Counted from the first letter of the stretch, positions 1-8,950 are shown. The stretch is 64,000 nucleotides of DNA from Variovorax sp. PBL-E5 (GCF_901827185.1 NZ_LR594671.1:3100001-3164000); one strand, 5' to 3'. The notes: generated from the letters alone by a model not told the origin. A program made the numbers and translations.

Positions 1-1154
1 CCGGTGGTCGACCCCATGCCGTGGTACTCGACCATCACGTTGCGGTCCGGCTGCGCACCCTTCGCCAGCTCGAACAGCGAGGTGCCCGGAAAGCCTTCGC
101 GCGCTCGCGCTTCCTGCTCGCCCACCGCATCGAGGATGAAGGGATACACGTCGACGTGGCTGACCGGCGTGTCGATCACCTTGCCGGCCGGGATGTCGCC
201 GCCGGCGATGATCAGCGGCACGCCCGCGGTCTCCTCGAACATCGTCGACTTGCCCCACAGGCCGCGCGTGCCCATGTTGTCGCCGTGGTCCGCGGTGTAG
301 ACGATGCGGGTGTTGTCGCCCAGGCCCGCATCGTCCAGCGCCGCCAGCACCTTGCCGACGTTCTCGTCGAGGAAGGAGCACAGGCCGTAGTAGCCGGCGA
401 TGGCCTTCTTCACTGTCGCCCGGTCGAAGTAGTCGTCGTAGTTGAAGCTGCTGGCGTAGTCGACGAGGTAGGGATGCGTGGGCCGCTCGGACTTCTCGTA
501 CAGCTTGGGCATCGGCAGGTCCTGGTTGTAGTAGCGGTAGTAGTGCTCGGGCGGTGCCGTCAGCGGGAAGTGCGGGCAGACGAAGGAGACGAACAGCACC
601 CACGGCCGGTCGCTCTTGCGCTGCGCCGCTTCGCGCAGCCAGATCTGCGCGCGCGAGGCGATCTCGCGGTCGTAGAAGGTGTACTGGCTTTCGCCGGGGC
701 CGGCGAAGCCCGCCATCTTGTAGGCGCCCTTGCGTACGGGCAACTCGCTGCGCACCAGGCCCATCAGGTCGCCCTTGCCTTCGACGATGTGCATCGGGAT
801 GATCTCCTGGCTGAAGCCGTGGTCCTCGTCCGGCAGGCGGAAGTGCAGCTTGCCGATCGAGACCACGTCGTGCTTGCCTTCGCGCAGCACGTGGTGCCAG
901 CTGGGCACGCGGCCGTCGTAGGCGTCGGCGTTGTCCCAGTAGCCGATCTGGTGGATGTACTTGCCGGTCGCGAACGATGCCCGCGCGGGAATGCATACCG
1001 GGCTCGTGCAGTAGGCATGCGAGAAGCGCGTGCCGCGCGCGGCCAGCGCATCGAGGTGGGGCGTCTGGACGATATCGTGGCCGTAGCAGCCCAGGGCTTT
1101 GGGCGAATGCTCGTCCGACATGATGATGACGAGGTTCTGGGGCTGTGTTTTCAT
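1..1154 (-). CDS. sulfatase (choline-sulfatase-like), partial
   Basis: Hydrolyses a sulfate ester with a formylglycine cofactor. The 384 visible codons cover the N-terminal part; the 3' end lies beyond the left edge (family members are about 500 aa). The first metal-binding Asp is in MSDEHS (D14). The modification site SPVCIPAR has C54 in the C-x-P-x-R context that is converted to formylglycine in type I sulfatases. A second metal site appears as TADHGDNMG. AGGAG lies nine bases before the ATG. No signal peptide is visible, so it is probably cytoplasmic. It is the last visible gene of the 8827-to-1 operon, 40 bp after the GntR gene. The family also contains phosphonate and phosphate esterases, so the substrate is not fixed. 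Confidence 0.88.
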   Translation of the reverse strand, partial: MKTQPQNLVIIMSDEHSPKALGCYGHDIVQTPHLDALAARGTRFSHAYCTSPVCIPARASFATGKYIHQIGYWDNADAYDGRVPSWHHVLREGKHDVVSIGKLHFRLPDEDHGFSQEIIPMHIVEGKGDLMGLVRSELPVRKGAYKMAGFAGPGESQYTFYDREIASRAQIWLREAAQRKSDRPWVLFVSFVCPHFPLTAPPEHYYRYYNQDLPMPKLYEKSERPTHPYLVDYASSFNYDDYFDRATVKKAIAGYYGLCSFLDENVGKVLAALDDAGLGDNTRIVYTADHGDNMGTRGLWGKSTMFEETAGVPLIIAGGDIPAGKVIDTPVSHVDVYPFILDAVGEQEARAREGFPGTSLFELAKGAQPDRNVMVEYHGMGSTT

Positions 1155-1194
1155 TTCTGGACTCCTGTGTGTGCGATGGCGTGCGCCGGGAAGA

Positions 1195-1980
1195 TCAGGC
1201 GCGCTGCGATGCGGGTGTGTGCTCCGGCAGCACGAGCACGCGCTGGTTCGGAGCGATGAAGAATTGCTGGTAGTACACGCACAGGTCCCGGCCCGCGCGC
1301 GCGACGGCCTGCATGTACAGCCCCGTGGTGTCGTGCGCGACGGCGATCCGTTCGCAGGACTCGGCATCGAAGGGCGCGATGCTCACCAGGTGCGTGATGT
1401 CGGTGATCGGCAGCTGGCACTGCCTGGCGATCATCTTCTTGAAGTTCGCGCCGTGCAGCTTGTCCATCGGCGTTTCCCACAGACGGTTGAGCAGGGTCCG
1501 ATCGGCAAAGAAGCGGCTGAAGATCTTGAACTCGCCGTTGATGTCGATGATGCGGTCCAGACGCATCACGTCCTGGCGGCCGAGGTAGGGTGTCCATGGC
1601 CCGTCGCCGCGGATGGTGGCGCGCTGCACCGCCTGCGAGAAGATCGGCAGCACCGTCACACCGTCATCGCCGAGGAAGCGGCAGTGCCACGGATCCTGGA
1701 GCTGGCGCGGCTTCTCGGCCACGAAGCTGCCGAGGCCATGCTGCCGGATCACCAGGCCCTGGTCGGCCAGATCGCGCAAGGCGCGCTGCACCGTGCCGAG
1801 GCTGAACGGCGTCATCTGCGCCAGCTCTTCCTCGGCCGGCAGGCGGTCGCCCGGCCGCCAGAGGCCGCGCCGGATCGCGTCGAGCAGCGTGTTCGCGAGC
1901 CGCTGGTATTTGGGCAGTCCGGTGCGGTCGGGCTGCTTGAGGACATCGAACAACTCGAGACGCTGTGCATTGGCATTCAT
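1195..1980 (-). CDS. GntR-family transcriptional regulator (HutC/UTRA type)
   Basis: 261 aa. Residues about 18-90 form the winged helix-turn-helix (LPKYQRLANTLLDAIRRG, then GDRLPAEEELAQ and LGTVQRALRDL). The remainder resembles a UTRA ligand-binding domain, which makes it a HutC-subfamily repressor. Its ATG overlaps the stop of the preceding GMC oxidoreductase gene (ATGA), so it is translated with the catabolic operon. The likely targets are the GTCCT-N4-AGGAC sites at 8957-9019 in the operon promoter, giving autoregulation with the pathway substrate or an intermediate as inducer. That link is inferred from operon membership and site symmetry. Confidence 0.9.
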   Translation of the reverse strand: MNANAQRLELFDVLKQPDRTGLPKYQRLANTLLDAIRRGLWRPGDRLPAEEELAQMTPFSLGTVQRALRDLADQGLVIRQHGLGSFVAEKPRQLQDPWHCRFLGDDGVTVLPIFSQAVQRATIRGDGPWTPYLGRQDVMRLDRIIDINGEFKIFSRFFADRTLLNRLWETPMDKLHGANFKKMIARQCQLPITDITHLVSIAPFDAESCERIAVAHDTTGLYMQAVARAGRDLCVYYQQFFIAPNQRVLVLPEHTPASQRA

Positions 1981-3581
1981 TGCAGTTCCCTTCTGTCTTC
2001 CCTCATCATGTCGGCCGCCTTCTCGCCGATGACCATGGCGCCCGCATTCGTGTTGCCCGACAGCAGCAGCGGCATGATCGACGCGTCCACCACGCGCAGG
2101 CCGCTCACGCCGCGCACGCGCAGCCGCGTGTCGACCACCGAAGCCGTGTCCTCGCCCATGCGGCAGGTGCCGACCGGGTGGAAGATGGTGGTCGCGTAGT
2201 CGCGGATGAAGGCCAGCGTCTCCGCGTCCGAGCCCACGCCGGGCCCGGGCCGGTATTCCTCGGCGACGTACGGTGCCATCGAGCGCGATGCGGCAATGCT
2301 GCGGGCCAGCCGGAAGCCGGCCAGCATGGTGTTCTCGTCTTCCTGGGTGGCCAGGTAGTTGAAGAGCGCCGCCGGCGCGACGCGCGCGTCGGACGATACG
2401 GCCTTGACTTCACCGCGGCTCGTCGGGCGCAGGTTGCACACCGACACCGTGAAGCCCGAGAAATCATGCGGTTTGCCCGCGGTCATGTCGGCGCTGATGG
2501 TGCCGAAGTGGAACTGCACGTCGGGCGTCTTCGCCTGTGGGCCGGTGCGCGCGAACATGCCGCCGAGCTGGATGCCCGCCGCCACCGGGCCTTCCTTGCG
2601 GAAGATCCAGCGCATGCCGATCCGGGCCTGTCCCCAGAGCGTGCGCAGCTGGTCGTTGGTGGTGATCGGCTTGGTGCACTTGTAGATGAGGCGCGACTGC
2701 AGATGATCCTGCAGGTTCTTGCCGACCTGCGGCGCGTTGTGAAGCGGCCGGATGCCCAGCGTGCGCAGGTAGTCGGCATCGCCGATGCCCGAAACCTGCA
2801 GCAGCTGGGGCGACTGGAAGGCGCCCGCGCTCACGACGACTTCGCAGTTCGCCCGTGCCTCCTGCAGCTGGCCATTGCGCATGTAGCGCACGCCCACGGC
2901 CCGCTTGCCCTCGAAGATCACGCCGGTGGCGTGCGCGTCGGTCTCGACGACCAGGTTGCCGCGCGCGCGCGGTGCGGGCAGATAGGCCTTGGCCGCCGAG
3001 CAGCGCAGGCCGTTTCGGGTGGTGAGCTGGAAGTAGCCCGCACCCTCCTGGCGCGCGCCGTTGAAGTCGTCGGTGCGCGGAATGCCGAGCTCGCCGGCAC
3101 CGCCGATGAAGGCTTCGACCAGTTCGTTGCGGCCGCGGATGTCGGACACGGTCAGCGGTCCCTTGCCGCCGTGATACTCGCTCTCGCCGCGCTCATTCGA
3201 TTCCGAGCGCTTGAAGTACGGAAGGATGTCGGACCAGCCCCAGCCGTTGTTGCCCAGCGCTTCCCAGGCGTCGAAGTCCTCGGCCTGGCCGCGGATATAG
3301 ACCAGCCCGTTGATCGAGCTCGAGCCGCCGAGCGTGCGGCCGCGCGGCTGGTAGATCTTGCGGCCGTTCAGGTAGGGCTCGGGCTCGGAATAGAACCGCC
3401 AGTTGTTCTTCGGATCGAACATGGTCTTGCCGTAGCCGATCGGAATATGGATCCAGATGTTGCGGTCGGCCGGCCCTGCTTCCAGCAGCAGCACGCTGGT
3501 GCGGCCATCTTCGGCCAGGCGGCCCGCGACGGCACAGCCGGCCGATCCGGCGCCGACGACGATGTAATCAAACTGACGCAT
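1977..3581 (-). CDS. GMC-family FAD-dependent alcohol dehydrogenase
   Basis: 534 aa, full length for glucose-methanol-choline oxidoreductases (choline dehydrogenase/AlkJ type). The N terminus has the FAD-binding motif DYIVVGAGSAGCAVAGRL followed by the LLLEAGP strand. The first GMC signature is seen as GRTLGGSSSINGLVYIRG. The C terminus has HPVGTCRMG with the catalytic His and LLSGNTNAGAMVIGEKAAD with the second active-site residue. It oxidises a primary alcohol to an aldehyde, probably supplying the aldehyde dehydrogenase encoded earlier in the operon. It lies 17 bp after the reductase gene and overlaps gntR by 4 bp. The true alcohol cannot be read from sequence; BetA is the best-known relative but the match is to the family as a whole. 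Confidence 0.9.
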   Translation of the reverse strand: MRQFDYIVVGAGSAGCAVAGRLAEDGRTSVLLLEAGPADRNIWIHIPIGYGKTMFDPKNNWRFYSEPEPYLNGRKIYQPRGRTLGGSSSINGLVYIRGQAEDFDAWEALGNNGWGWSDILPYFKRSESNERGESEYHGGKGPLTVSDIRGRNELVEAFIGGAGELGIPRTDDFNGARQEGAGYFQLTTRNGLRCSAAKAYLPAPRARGNLVVETDAHATGVIFEGKRAVGVRYMRNGQLQEARANCEVVVSAGAFQSPQLLQVSGIGDADYLRTLGIRPLHNAPQVGKNLQDHLQSRLIYKCTKPITTNDQLRTLWGQARIGMRWIFRKEGPVAAGIQLGGMFARTGPQAKTPDVQFHFGTISADMTAGKPHDFSGFTVSVCNLRPTSRGEVKAVSSDARVAPAALFNYLATQEDENTMLAGFRLARSIAASRSMAPYVAEEYRPGPGVGSDAETLAFIRDYATTIFHPVGTCRMGEDTASVVDTRLRVRGVSGLRVVDASIMPLLLSGNTNAGAMVIGEKAADMMREDRRELQ

Positions 3582-3598
3582 GACGATTTCCGTTCTTT

Positions 3599-4558
3599 CT
3601 AGAGGTCCAGGACCAGCGGTCCCTGCGCGACCCGCGCGCAGCAGATGAGGACGAACTCGCGCCGCTCCTCATCGCTCAACACGTAGTCGTTGTGTTCCGG
3701 CGTGCCGCCGACATAGCGCACGCGGCAGGTGCCGCACATGCCGGCCTCGCACGAAGACTCGCATTCGATGCCGGCATCGCGCACCGCCTGCAGGATCGAC
3801 TGCGAGGGATCGACGCGCAGGGTCCGCTTCGAGCGCTCCAGCACCACCTCGGCGCCCTCGGCCCCGCCGGTGGTCGTCGCCGCGGCGGAGGGACTCGGGT
3901 CGGCACCGAAATATTCGAAGTGCACCGTGCCCTGCGGCCAGTGCCCGGAGGCCGCGCGCACCGCCGACATGAAGCCGCCGGGCCCGCAGAAGTAGAGATG
4001 CGTTCCCTCGCCCGGACTGGCCAGCACGCTGGCGATGTCCAGGCCTCGGCGAGGGTCGCCGCCGTCGTGGTGCAGGCGCGCCCTGCCCGCTTCGATCTCG
4101 TTCGCGAAGCGGCGCGTGAAGGCGGTGCGCGCCGGCGTCTGCGCGCAGTAGTGCAGCTCGAAGCTCTGGCCGGCACGGCGCATCTGCTCGACCATTGCCA
4201 TGATCGGCGTGATGCCGATGCCGCCTGCCAGCAGGATGGCGTGGCGCGCGTCCGGTGCGACCGGAAAGAAGTTGTGCGGCTCCGACACCTCGATCAGGTC
4301 GCCCGCATGCACGCGCTCGTGCATCGCGCGCGACCCGCCGCGGCCGTGCGGCACGTCGAGCACCGCGATGCGGTAGTGATCGCGCTCCCACGGGGGATCG
4401 CACAGCGAGTAGCGGCGCGTCAATCCGCCCGGCACGTGGACATCGATGTGCGCGCCCGCGTCGAATGCCGGCAGTTCTGCGCCACGGGGGTCCACGAGTT
4501 CGAAGGACAGGATGCCTTCGGCCTCGTAGGTGATGGAACGAACGCGCAGTGTCAGCAT
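3599..4558 (-). CDS. oxygenase reductase (FMN/NADH and plant-type 2Fe-2S ferredoxin domains)
   Basis: 319 aa, phthalate dioxygenase reductase/VanB class. Residues about 1-100 form the flavin-binding barrel (LTRRYSLCDPP). Residues about 105-225 bind NAD(P)H (ILLAGGIGITPIMAM and LYFCGPGGFM). The C-terminal ferredoxin domain carries the cluster ligands C270, C275 and C278 in CESSCEAGMCGTC, with the fourth Cys in LICCARV (C306 or C307). It passes electrons from NADH to the Rieske oxygenase encoded just upstream, 16 bp away. AGGGAG six bases before the ATG supports this start. The C-terminal position of the ferredoxin domain is normal for the class. Confidence 0.93.
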   Translation of the reverse strand: MLTLRVRSITYEAEGILSFELVDPRGAELPAFDAGAHIDVHVPGGLTRRYSLCDPPWERDHYRIAVLDVPHGRGGSRAMHERVHAGDLIEVSEPHNFFPVAPDARHAILLAGGIGITPIMAMVEQMRRAGQSFELHYCAQTPARTAFTRRFANEIEAGRARLHHDGGDPRRGLDIASVLASPGEGTHLYFCGPGGFMSAVRAASGHWPQGTVHFEYFGADPSPSAAATTTGGAEGAEVVLERSKRTLRVDPSQSILQAVRDAGIECESSCEAGMCGTCRVRYVGGTPEHNDYVLSDEERREFVLICCARVAQGPLVLDL

Positions 4559-4574
4559 GTCGGACTCCCTGGCC

Positions 4575-6011
4575 TCAGGTGGTGGCGCGCTCGGCCTGCT
4601 GCGCGGCCGCGGGCGCCGCGGCGCTGCGCTCGATCAGGTCGAGCTGCCGCCGCACATGGGCATCGCGCTCGTCGGCGGGCAGCGGATCGGCCGAACGCAT
4701 GGCCTCGAACACGCGCTTGCCCAGGCTCAGGATCAGCTTGCGGTCTTCCGCCGAGGGCAGCTCCTGCACGTCGAGCACCGAATCCTGCGAGTACAGCGGC
4801 AGGGGTTCGCCGGCGGCGGTCAGCTGCGCGTGCAGCGTGTCGGCCGGCGTCTTGCCGCGCACCATGTCGCGCAACAGCTTGCGCAGCATGTACACGCCGA
4901 CGTCGGACGAGCCGGGATGCTCGAGCGCGTGGACCGCGATCGGCCGCTGGCTCACCAGCGCTTCCCAGTCGCCGGGCGCGCGCTGACCTTCGTCGTAGCT
5001 GCGGTTGCCTGTCTGGCCCACCAGGAAGTCGATCTTGTCGACGCCGCAGTCGGCTTCGCAGCCGATGCCGTCCGGATCCACTTCGCTGTTGAAGTGGCGA
5101 AAGCCGAAGATGATCATGTGCGTGTCGTCGACCGGCACGCTCCAGCGCGTGCAGGAGGACGTCGAGTGGCGTTCGCGCGCCGCGGTCGGCACCAGCGAGC
5201 CGATCTGCAGGTAGTTCGGGAAGATCATCTCGGTCATGCGCACCCAGACCTTGTTGTCGGGCAGACGGCGGCCGGCGATGAAGACCATGCCGTTGTTGTT
5301 GCGCGTGGCTTCCCACTGCATGACCGGCATGTCGCCGAAGCCTTCGAGCGAGACGCCGTCGGCGGTTGCCTGGTCGACGCCCTCCACCGTCATGTGGTTG
5401 TGCAGCACGGCCGTGTGCATGTGGTCCATGATGTTCTCGTACACCTGCAGCCAGTTGCACGGATAGACGTTCGAGAACGGCACCAGCTTCGTGTCGCCGG
5501 GCCGGGTGTACGTGTCGTACTCGGGGAACGGCGGCTTCCTGTCGGGCGGACCCATGTAGGCGAAGACCAGGCCGTCGCGCTCGAATGCAGGATAGGCGCC
5601 GTGGCACACCGTCTGCTTCAGCCGCGTGGCGTCGGCCTCGCAGGGCGCGTCGAGCAGGCTGCCGTCGACGGCGTAGTGCCAGCCGTGGTAGCAGCAGCGG
5701 ATGCCGTGCTCGGCGATCACGCCGTATTCGAGCGAGGCGCCGCGGTGCGAGCAATGGCGGTGCAGCACGCCGACGTCGCCGCTCTTGTCGCGAAACACGA
5801 CCAGGTCCTCGCCCATGATGCGGATGGCCTTGGGCACATCGGCGAGTTCCGAAGACAGGCACACGGGCTGCCAGTACAGGCGCATCTGCTCGCCCATCGG
5901 CGTGCCGGCATCGGTGCTGGTGAGTTCGGCGTCGTGGGCCGGCACGTTGCGTTTGAGATAGCCGTTGAATCGGATGGGCTTGGCCACGACGTTGGGGTTT
6001 GAAGTGCTCAT
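4575..6011 (-). CDS. Rieske non-heme iron oxygenase, alpha subunit (phthalate dioxygenase-like)
   Basis: 478 aa. The Rieske 2Fe-2S ligands are C87-S-H89 and C106-C-Y-H109 (HCSHRGASL and CCYHGW). The mononuclear iron site is the canonical N-x2-D-x2-H-x4-H, as N193, D196, H199 and H204 in NIMDHMHTAVLH. The overall length and the YMGPP segment after the Rieske domain resemble phthalate 4,5-dioxygenase-type one-component oxygenases that act as monooxygenases or O/N-demethylases as well as dioxygenases. There is no beta-subunit gene nearby. The dedicated reductase follows 16 bp downstream. AAGGAG five bases before the ATG fixes the start. The substrate is unknown; N-demethylation (GbcA-like) and aromatic ring attack both remain possible. 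Confidence 0.92.
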   Translation of the reverse strand: MSTSNPNVVAKPIRFNGYLKRNVPAHDAELTSTDAGTPMGEQMRLYWQPVCLSSELADVPKAIRIMGEDLVVFRDKSGDVGVLHRHCSHRGASLEYGVIAEHGIRCCYHGWHYAVDGSLLDAPCEADATRLKQTVCHGAYPAFERDGLVFAYMGPPDRKPPFPEYDTYTRPGDTKLVPFSNVYPCNWLQVYENIMDHMHTAVLHNHMTVEGVDQATADGVSLEGFGDMPVMQWEATRNNNGMVFIAGRRLPDNKVWVRMTEMIFPNYLQIGSLVPTAARERHSTSSCTRWSVPVDDTHMIIFGFRHFNSEVDPDGIGCEADCGVDKIDFLVGQTGNRSYDEGQRAPGDWEALVSQRPIAVHALEHPGSSDVGVYMLRKLLRDMVRGKTPADTLHAQLTAAGEPLPLYSQDSVLDVQELPSAEDRKLILSLGKRVFEAMRSADPLPADERDAHVRRQLDLIERSAAAPAAAQQAERATT

Positions 6012-6043
6012 GGGTTCTCCTTTGCTTGGACTGTTCGGTTTGA

Positions 6044-7498
6044 TCAGACGACGACGCTCGACTGGCTGACGAAGCGGGTGTGGAAATAGGCGTCGAGTCC
6101 TTCCGGACCGCCTTCGTAGCCGAGTCCGCTGTCCTTGGCACCGCCGATCGGCGCGTCCGCCAGCGACGGCGTGAAGTTGTTGATGCCGATCCACCCGGCC
6201 TCGATGCGCTCGGCGAATTCGGCCGCGCGTTCGAGCTGGTTGGTGAAGGCGTACGCGGCGAGGCCGACATCGACGCCGTTGGCGCGTGCGATCACCTCGT
6301 CGAAGGACTCGAAGCTCATGATCGGCGCCACCGGACAGAACGGCTCCTCGCTCAGGATGCGCGAGGACTCGGCCACGTCGGTGAGCACGGTCGGCGGGAA
6401 GAACCAGCCTTGGTGACCGATGCGTTCGCCGCCGGCGGCGATGCGAGCGCCGCGCTCGCGGGCGTCCTCGACCAGGCTCTCGGCCGCGCGCAGGCGGCGC
6501 TCGTTGTTCAGCGGGCCCATCTGCGTGCCGGGTGTCATGCCGTCGCCGACGCGCAACGCCTTCGCCAGCGCGACGAAGCGCTCGGTGAAGGCCGGCGCCA
6601 CGCGCGCATGCACGTAGAAGCGGCTGGGCGACAGGCAGACCTGGCCGGCATTGCGGAACTTGAAGGCGACGCAGGCCTGCGCAACGCGGTCGACATCGAC
6701 ATCGTCGAACACCACCACCGGCGCGTGGCCGCCCAGCTCCATCGTGGCGGGCTTCAGCTGCTGCGACGCCATCGTGGCGAGCAGCCGGCCGACGGGCACC
6801 GAGCCGGTGAAGGAGATCTTGCGGATCACCGGCGAGGCGATCAGCTTCTCGGAGATCTGCGCCGGCACGCCGAACAGCAGGTTGAGCGCGCCGCCGGGAA
6901 CGCCGGCATCGATGAAGGCGCGAACCAGTTCGATGCAGATGGCGGGCGTCTCTTCCGCCGGCTTGAGCACGACGGTGCAGCCGGCGGCCAGCGCGGCGGC
7001 GATCTTGCGGGCGGCCAGGAAGGCGGGAAAGTTCCAGGGCACGAAGGCCGCCACCGGCCCGACCGGACGCTTCAGCGTCGATTGCGACAGCAGGCGCGAG
7101 CGCGGCGGCAGGATGCGGCCGTAGGCGCGCTTGCCCTCCTCCGCGCAATACAGGATGGCTTCGACGACGCGGTCCAGTTCGCCGTTCGAATCGGCGAGCG
7201 GCTTGCCGTTCTCGAGCGTGAGGATCTCGGCCAGCGTGGCGCGGCGTTCCTCGATCAGCGCCGCGGCGCGCCGCAGCACCGTCTCGCGCTGCCAGGCGCT
7301 CGTTTGCGACCAGGCCGGGAAGGCTTCGTGTGCCGCGCGCAGCGCATCGTCGATATCGCGCTCGGTCGCCATCGGCAGCTGGCCGATCGGTCGGCCGGTG
7401 GCCGGGTTGACGACCGCAGCGACGTCGCGGCCTTCGGCACCGCGCCATTCGCCGGCGATGCACAGGGCGAGTTGGGTCGGGTAGGCGGTGTTGCTCAT
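6044..7498 (-). CDS. NAD(P)-dependent aldehyde dehydrogenase (succinate-semialdehyde dehydrogenase-like)
   Basis: 484 aa, full-length ALDH superfamily. PWNFPAFLAARKIAAALAAG contains the coenzyme-binding Asn and VVLKPAEETP the adenine-ribose Lys/Glu. FTGSVPVGR is the Rossmann turn, MELGGHAPVVVFDD carries the general-base Glu, and NAGQVCLSPSR the catalytic Cys. The pattern resembles GabD-type enzymes more than BetB. It oxidises an aldehyde to the acid and, by context, acts after the GMC dehydrogenase of the same operon. It lies between the permease gene (12 bp gap) and the Rieske gene (32 bp gap). Confidence 0.92.
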   Translation of the reverse strand: MSNTAYPTQLALCIAGEWRGAEGRDVAAVVNPATGRPIGQLPMATERDIDDALRAAHEAFPAWSQTSAWQRETVLRRAAALIEERRATLAEILTLENGKPLADSNGELDRVVEAILYCAEEGKRAYGRILPPRSRLLSQSTLKRPVGPVAAFVPWNFPAFLAARKIAAALAAGCTVVLKPAEETPAICIELVRAFIDAGVPGGALNLLFGVPAQISEKLIASPVIRKISFTGSVPVGRLLATMASQQLKPATMELGGHAPVVVFDDVDVDRVAQACVAFKFRNAGQVCLSPSRFYVHARVAPAFTERFVALAKALRVGDGMTPGTQMGPLNNERRLRAAESLVEDARERGARIAAGGERIGHQGWFFPPTVLTDVAESSRILSEEPFCPVAPIMSFESFDEVIARANGVDVGLAAYAFTNQLERAAEFAERIEAGWIGINNFTPSLADAPIGGAKDSGLGYEGGPEGLDAYFHTRFVSQSSVVV

Positions 7499-7510
7499 GG
7501 AATCCTCGGT

Positions 7511-8827
7511 TTATTTCGCCAGCGCGGCACCGACGGGACGCACCCGTGGCGTCGCAGGCAGGGCCCGGGCGGCGAAGCGGCGCTTGCTCGCTTCCGGATT
7601 GATGATGAGAAAGCCGATCACGCTCACCGCGATGGCCAGGACGGCAGCGACGAGAAAACCGGTGTCGTAGCCCGCGGCTGGAGTCGCGGCGCTCTGGATG
7701 AAACGACCCATCAGGGCTGGCGCGATCAGGCCGCCGGTGGTGGCGAGGGCACTGTTGACGGACATCATCCCCGAGCGCTGAGCGTCAGGAATGATCTCGG
7801 CCACGATGGTCGAACTCAGCACGAAGGTGAGCTGCGGCAAGTTGCAGCCGATCGCCAGCAGGATCACCTTCAGCAAGGGCTGCTGGACGGCGAACAGCGA
7901 CAGGCAAATGAACAGCCCGCCGACCAGCACGAAGATGCAGCTCAGCCCTGCACGCGCACGCACCGAAGCCACGCCGCGCTTGAGCAGGAACTGCGACAGC
8001 CAGGAACCGCCGAGCACGATCGGCACGTTGATGCCGGTGAAGAGCATGAACATCCAGCCGGTCTCGGTGGGGCTGTAGTTCAGCACCGTGCCGAGGTACG
8101 AGGGGATCCACGTGAACATCAGCGCGAAGATCCAGTAGGTGGTCCAGTACAGCGCCATGTTGCCGAGGAAGGTCTTGTCGGTCAGCAGCGTGCGGTAGGA
8201 CACATGCGCGGTGTGCGACAGATGGACGCGGGTCTCGCTGTCGCTGGTCACCCGGCCCTCGGCACCGAGGATGAACCACACCACCATCCAGACGAGGCTC
8301 GCGATGGCCAGCGTCAGGAAGGCCGCATGCCAGCTGTAGCGGACCAGGATGAAGGTCAGGATCGGGCCGGAAATCAGCAGGCCGAGGGTCACGCCCTGGT
8401 AGATGACCGCCGACGGCAGGTTGCGCCGGTCGTTCGGAAACCACTTGTAGCAGGCATGCAGCGCCAGCGGATACGCCGGGCCTTCACCCACGCCGAGCAG
8501 GATGCGCGAGAAGAACAGCCGCGGCACCGAGGCGGCGAAGGCCAGCGGAAACTGCGAGAGGCCCCAGATGGCCGCCAGGATCAGCAGCACCATCTTGGAC
8601 GACATGCGGTTGGCGATGAAGCCGAAGCAGATCGCCGAGATCGAGAACAGCAGGAAGAAGCTGCTGGCGACCAAGCCGAACTCGGCCGGCTGGATGTGCA
8701 GCTCCGCCATCAGCGGCTTGGCGACGATGCCGAGGATCGCCTTGTCCATGAAGTTGATCACCATGAACAGTGCCAGCATGATGGTCACGATCCAGCCCCG
8801 CAGCGGGGAGTTCTCAACGCGGGACAT
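7511..8827 (-). CDS. MFS transporter (anion:cation symporter family-like)
   Basis: 438 aa with about 12 hydrophobic segments. The first (WIVTIMLALFMVINFMDKAIL) is followed by the loop GFIANRMSSK, which is the MFS motif-A position. The RILLGVGEGPAYPLALHACYKWFP segment is typical of the ACS (phthalate/glucarate/tartrate) permeases, which import organic anions with protons. It is the first large gene of the operon, so it probably imports the substrate, consistent with an anionic sulfate ester or carboxylate. AGGAGG five bases before the ATG is a strong ribosome-binding site. A short leader ORF ends 14 bases inside the gene. Confidence 0.9.
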   Translation of the reverse strand: MSRVENSPLRGWIVTIMLALFMVINFMDKAILGIVAKPLMAELHIQPAEFGLVASSFFLLFSISAICFGFIANRMSSKMVLLILAAIWGLSQFPLAFAASVPRLFFSRILLGVGEGPAYPLALHACYKWFPNDRRNLPSAVIYQGVTLGLLISGPILTFILVRYSWHAAFLTLAIASLVWMVVWFILGAEGRVTSDSETRVHLSHTAHVSYRTLLTDKTFLGNMALYWTTYWIFALMFTWIPSYLGTVLNYSPTETGWMFMLFTGINVPIVLGGSWLSQFLLKRGVASVRARAGLSCIFVLVGGLFICLSLFAVQQPLLKVILLAIGCNLPQLTFVLSSTIVAEIIPDAQRSGMMSVNSALATTGGLIAPALMGRFIQSAATPAAGYDTGFLVAAVLAIAVSVIGFLIINPEASKRRFAARALPATPRVRPVGAALAK

Positions 8828-8906
8828 GGCGGCCTCCTGCGCGATTCGGGACGGTCAGCGAAGGCCGGCGGGCCTCGGATGGAAGGCGCTTATTGGGGGC
8901 GTTCAT
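8814..8906 (-). CDS. possible 30-codon leader ORF overlapping the permease start
   Basis: An ATG at 8906 is preceded by CAGGAGA with a five-base spacer to AGGAG. The frame stays open for 30 codons (begins MNAPNKRLPSEARR) and stops 14 bases inside the permease gene, in a different frame. The peptide has no recognisable domain and no run of one amino acid that would suggest attenuation. If translated, the stop position would bring ribosomes onto the permease AGGAGG, so translational coupling is possible. It could equally be a chance frame in G+C-rich DNA. Confidence 0.3.
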   Translation of the reverse strand: MNAPNKRLPSEARRPSLTVPNRAGGRHVPR

Positions 8907-8950
8907 GCATTCTCCTGTCGTTCGCGTTGCGGTTTCGGGTGGGTGCATGA

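Noticed and set aside
21..1259. Long plus-strand open frame opposite the sulfatase gene
   Set aside because: The translation is Arg/Ala/Val-rich without any domain, while the minus strand gives a sulfatase with intact motifs. Antisense frames stay open in G+C-rich DNA.
1..8827. Firm assignment of the operon to choline-O-sulfate or glycine betaine catabolism
   Set aside because: The enzyme classes fit, but the aldehyde dehydrogenase and the Rieske oxygenase look more like GabD and phthalate dioxygenase relatives, so gene symbols such as betC, betA or gbcA are not supported.
6080..8950. 956-codon plus-strand frame opposite the aldehyde dehydrogenase and permease genes
   Set aside because: Low-complexity Gln/Arg/Gly-rich product, no domain; the opposite strand carries two recognisable full-length genes.
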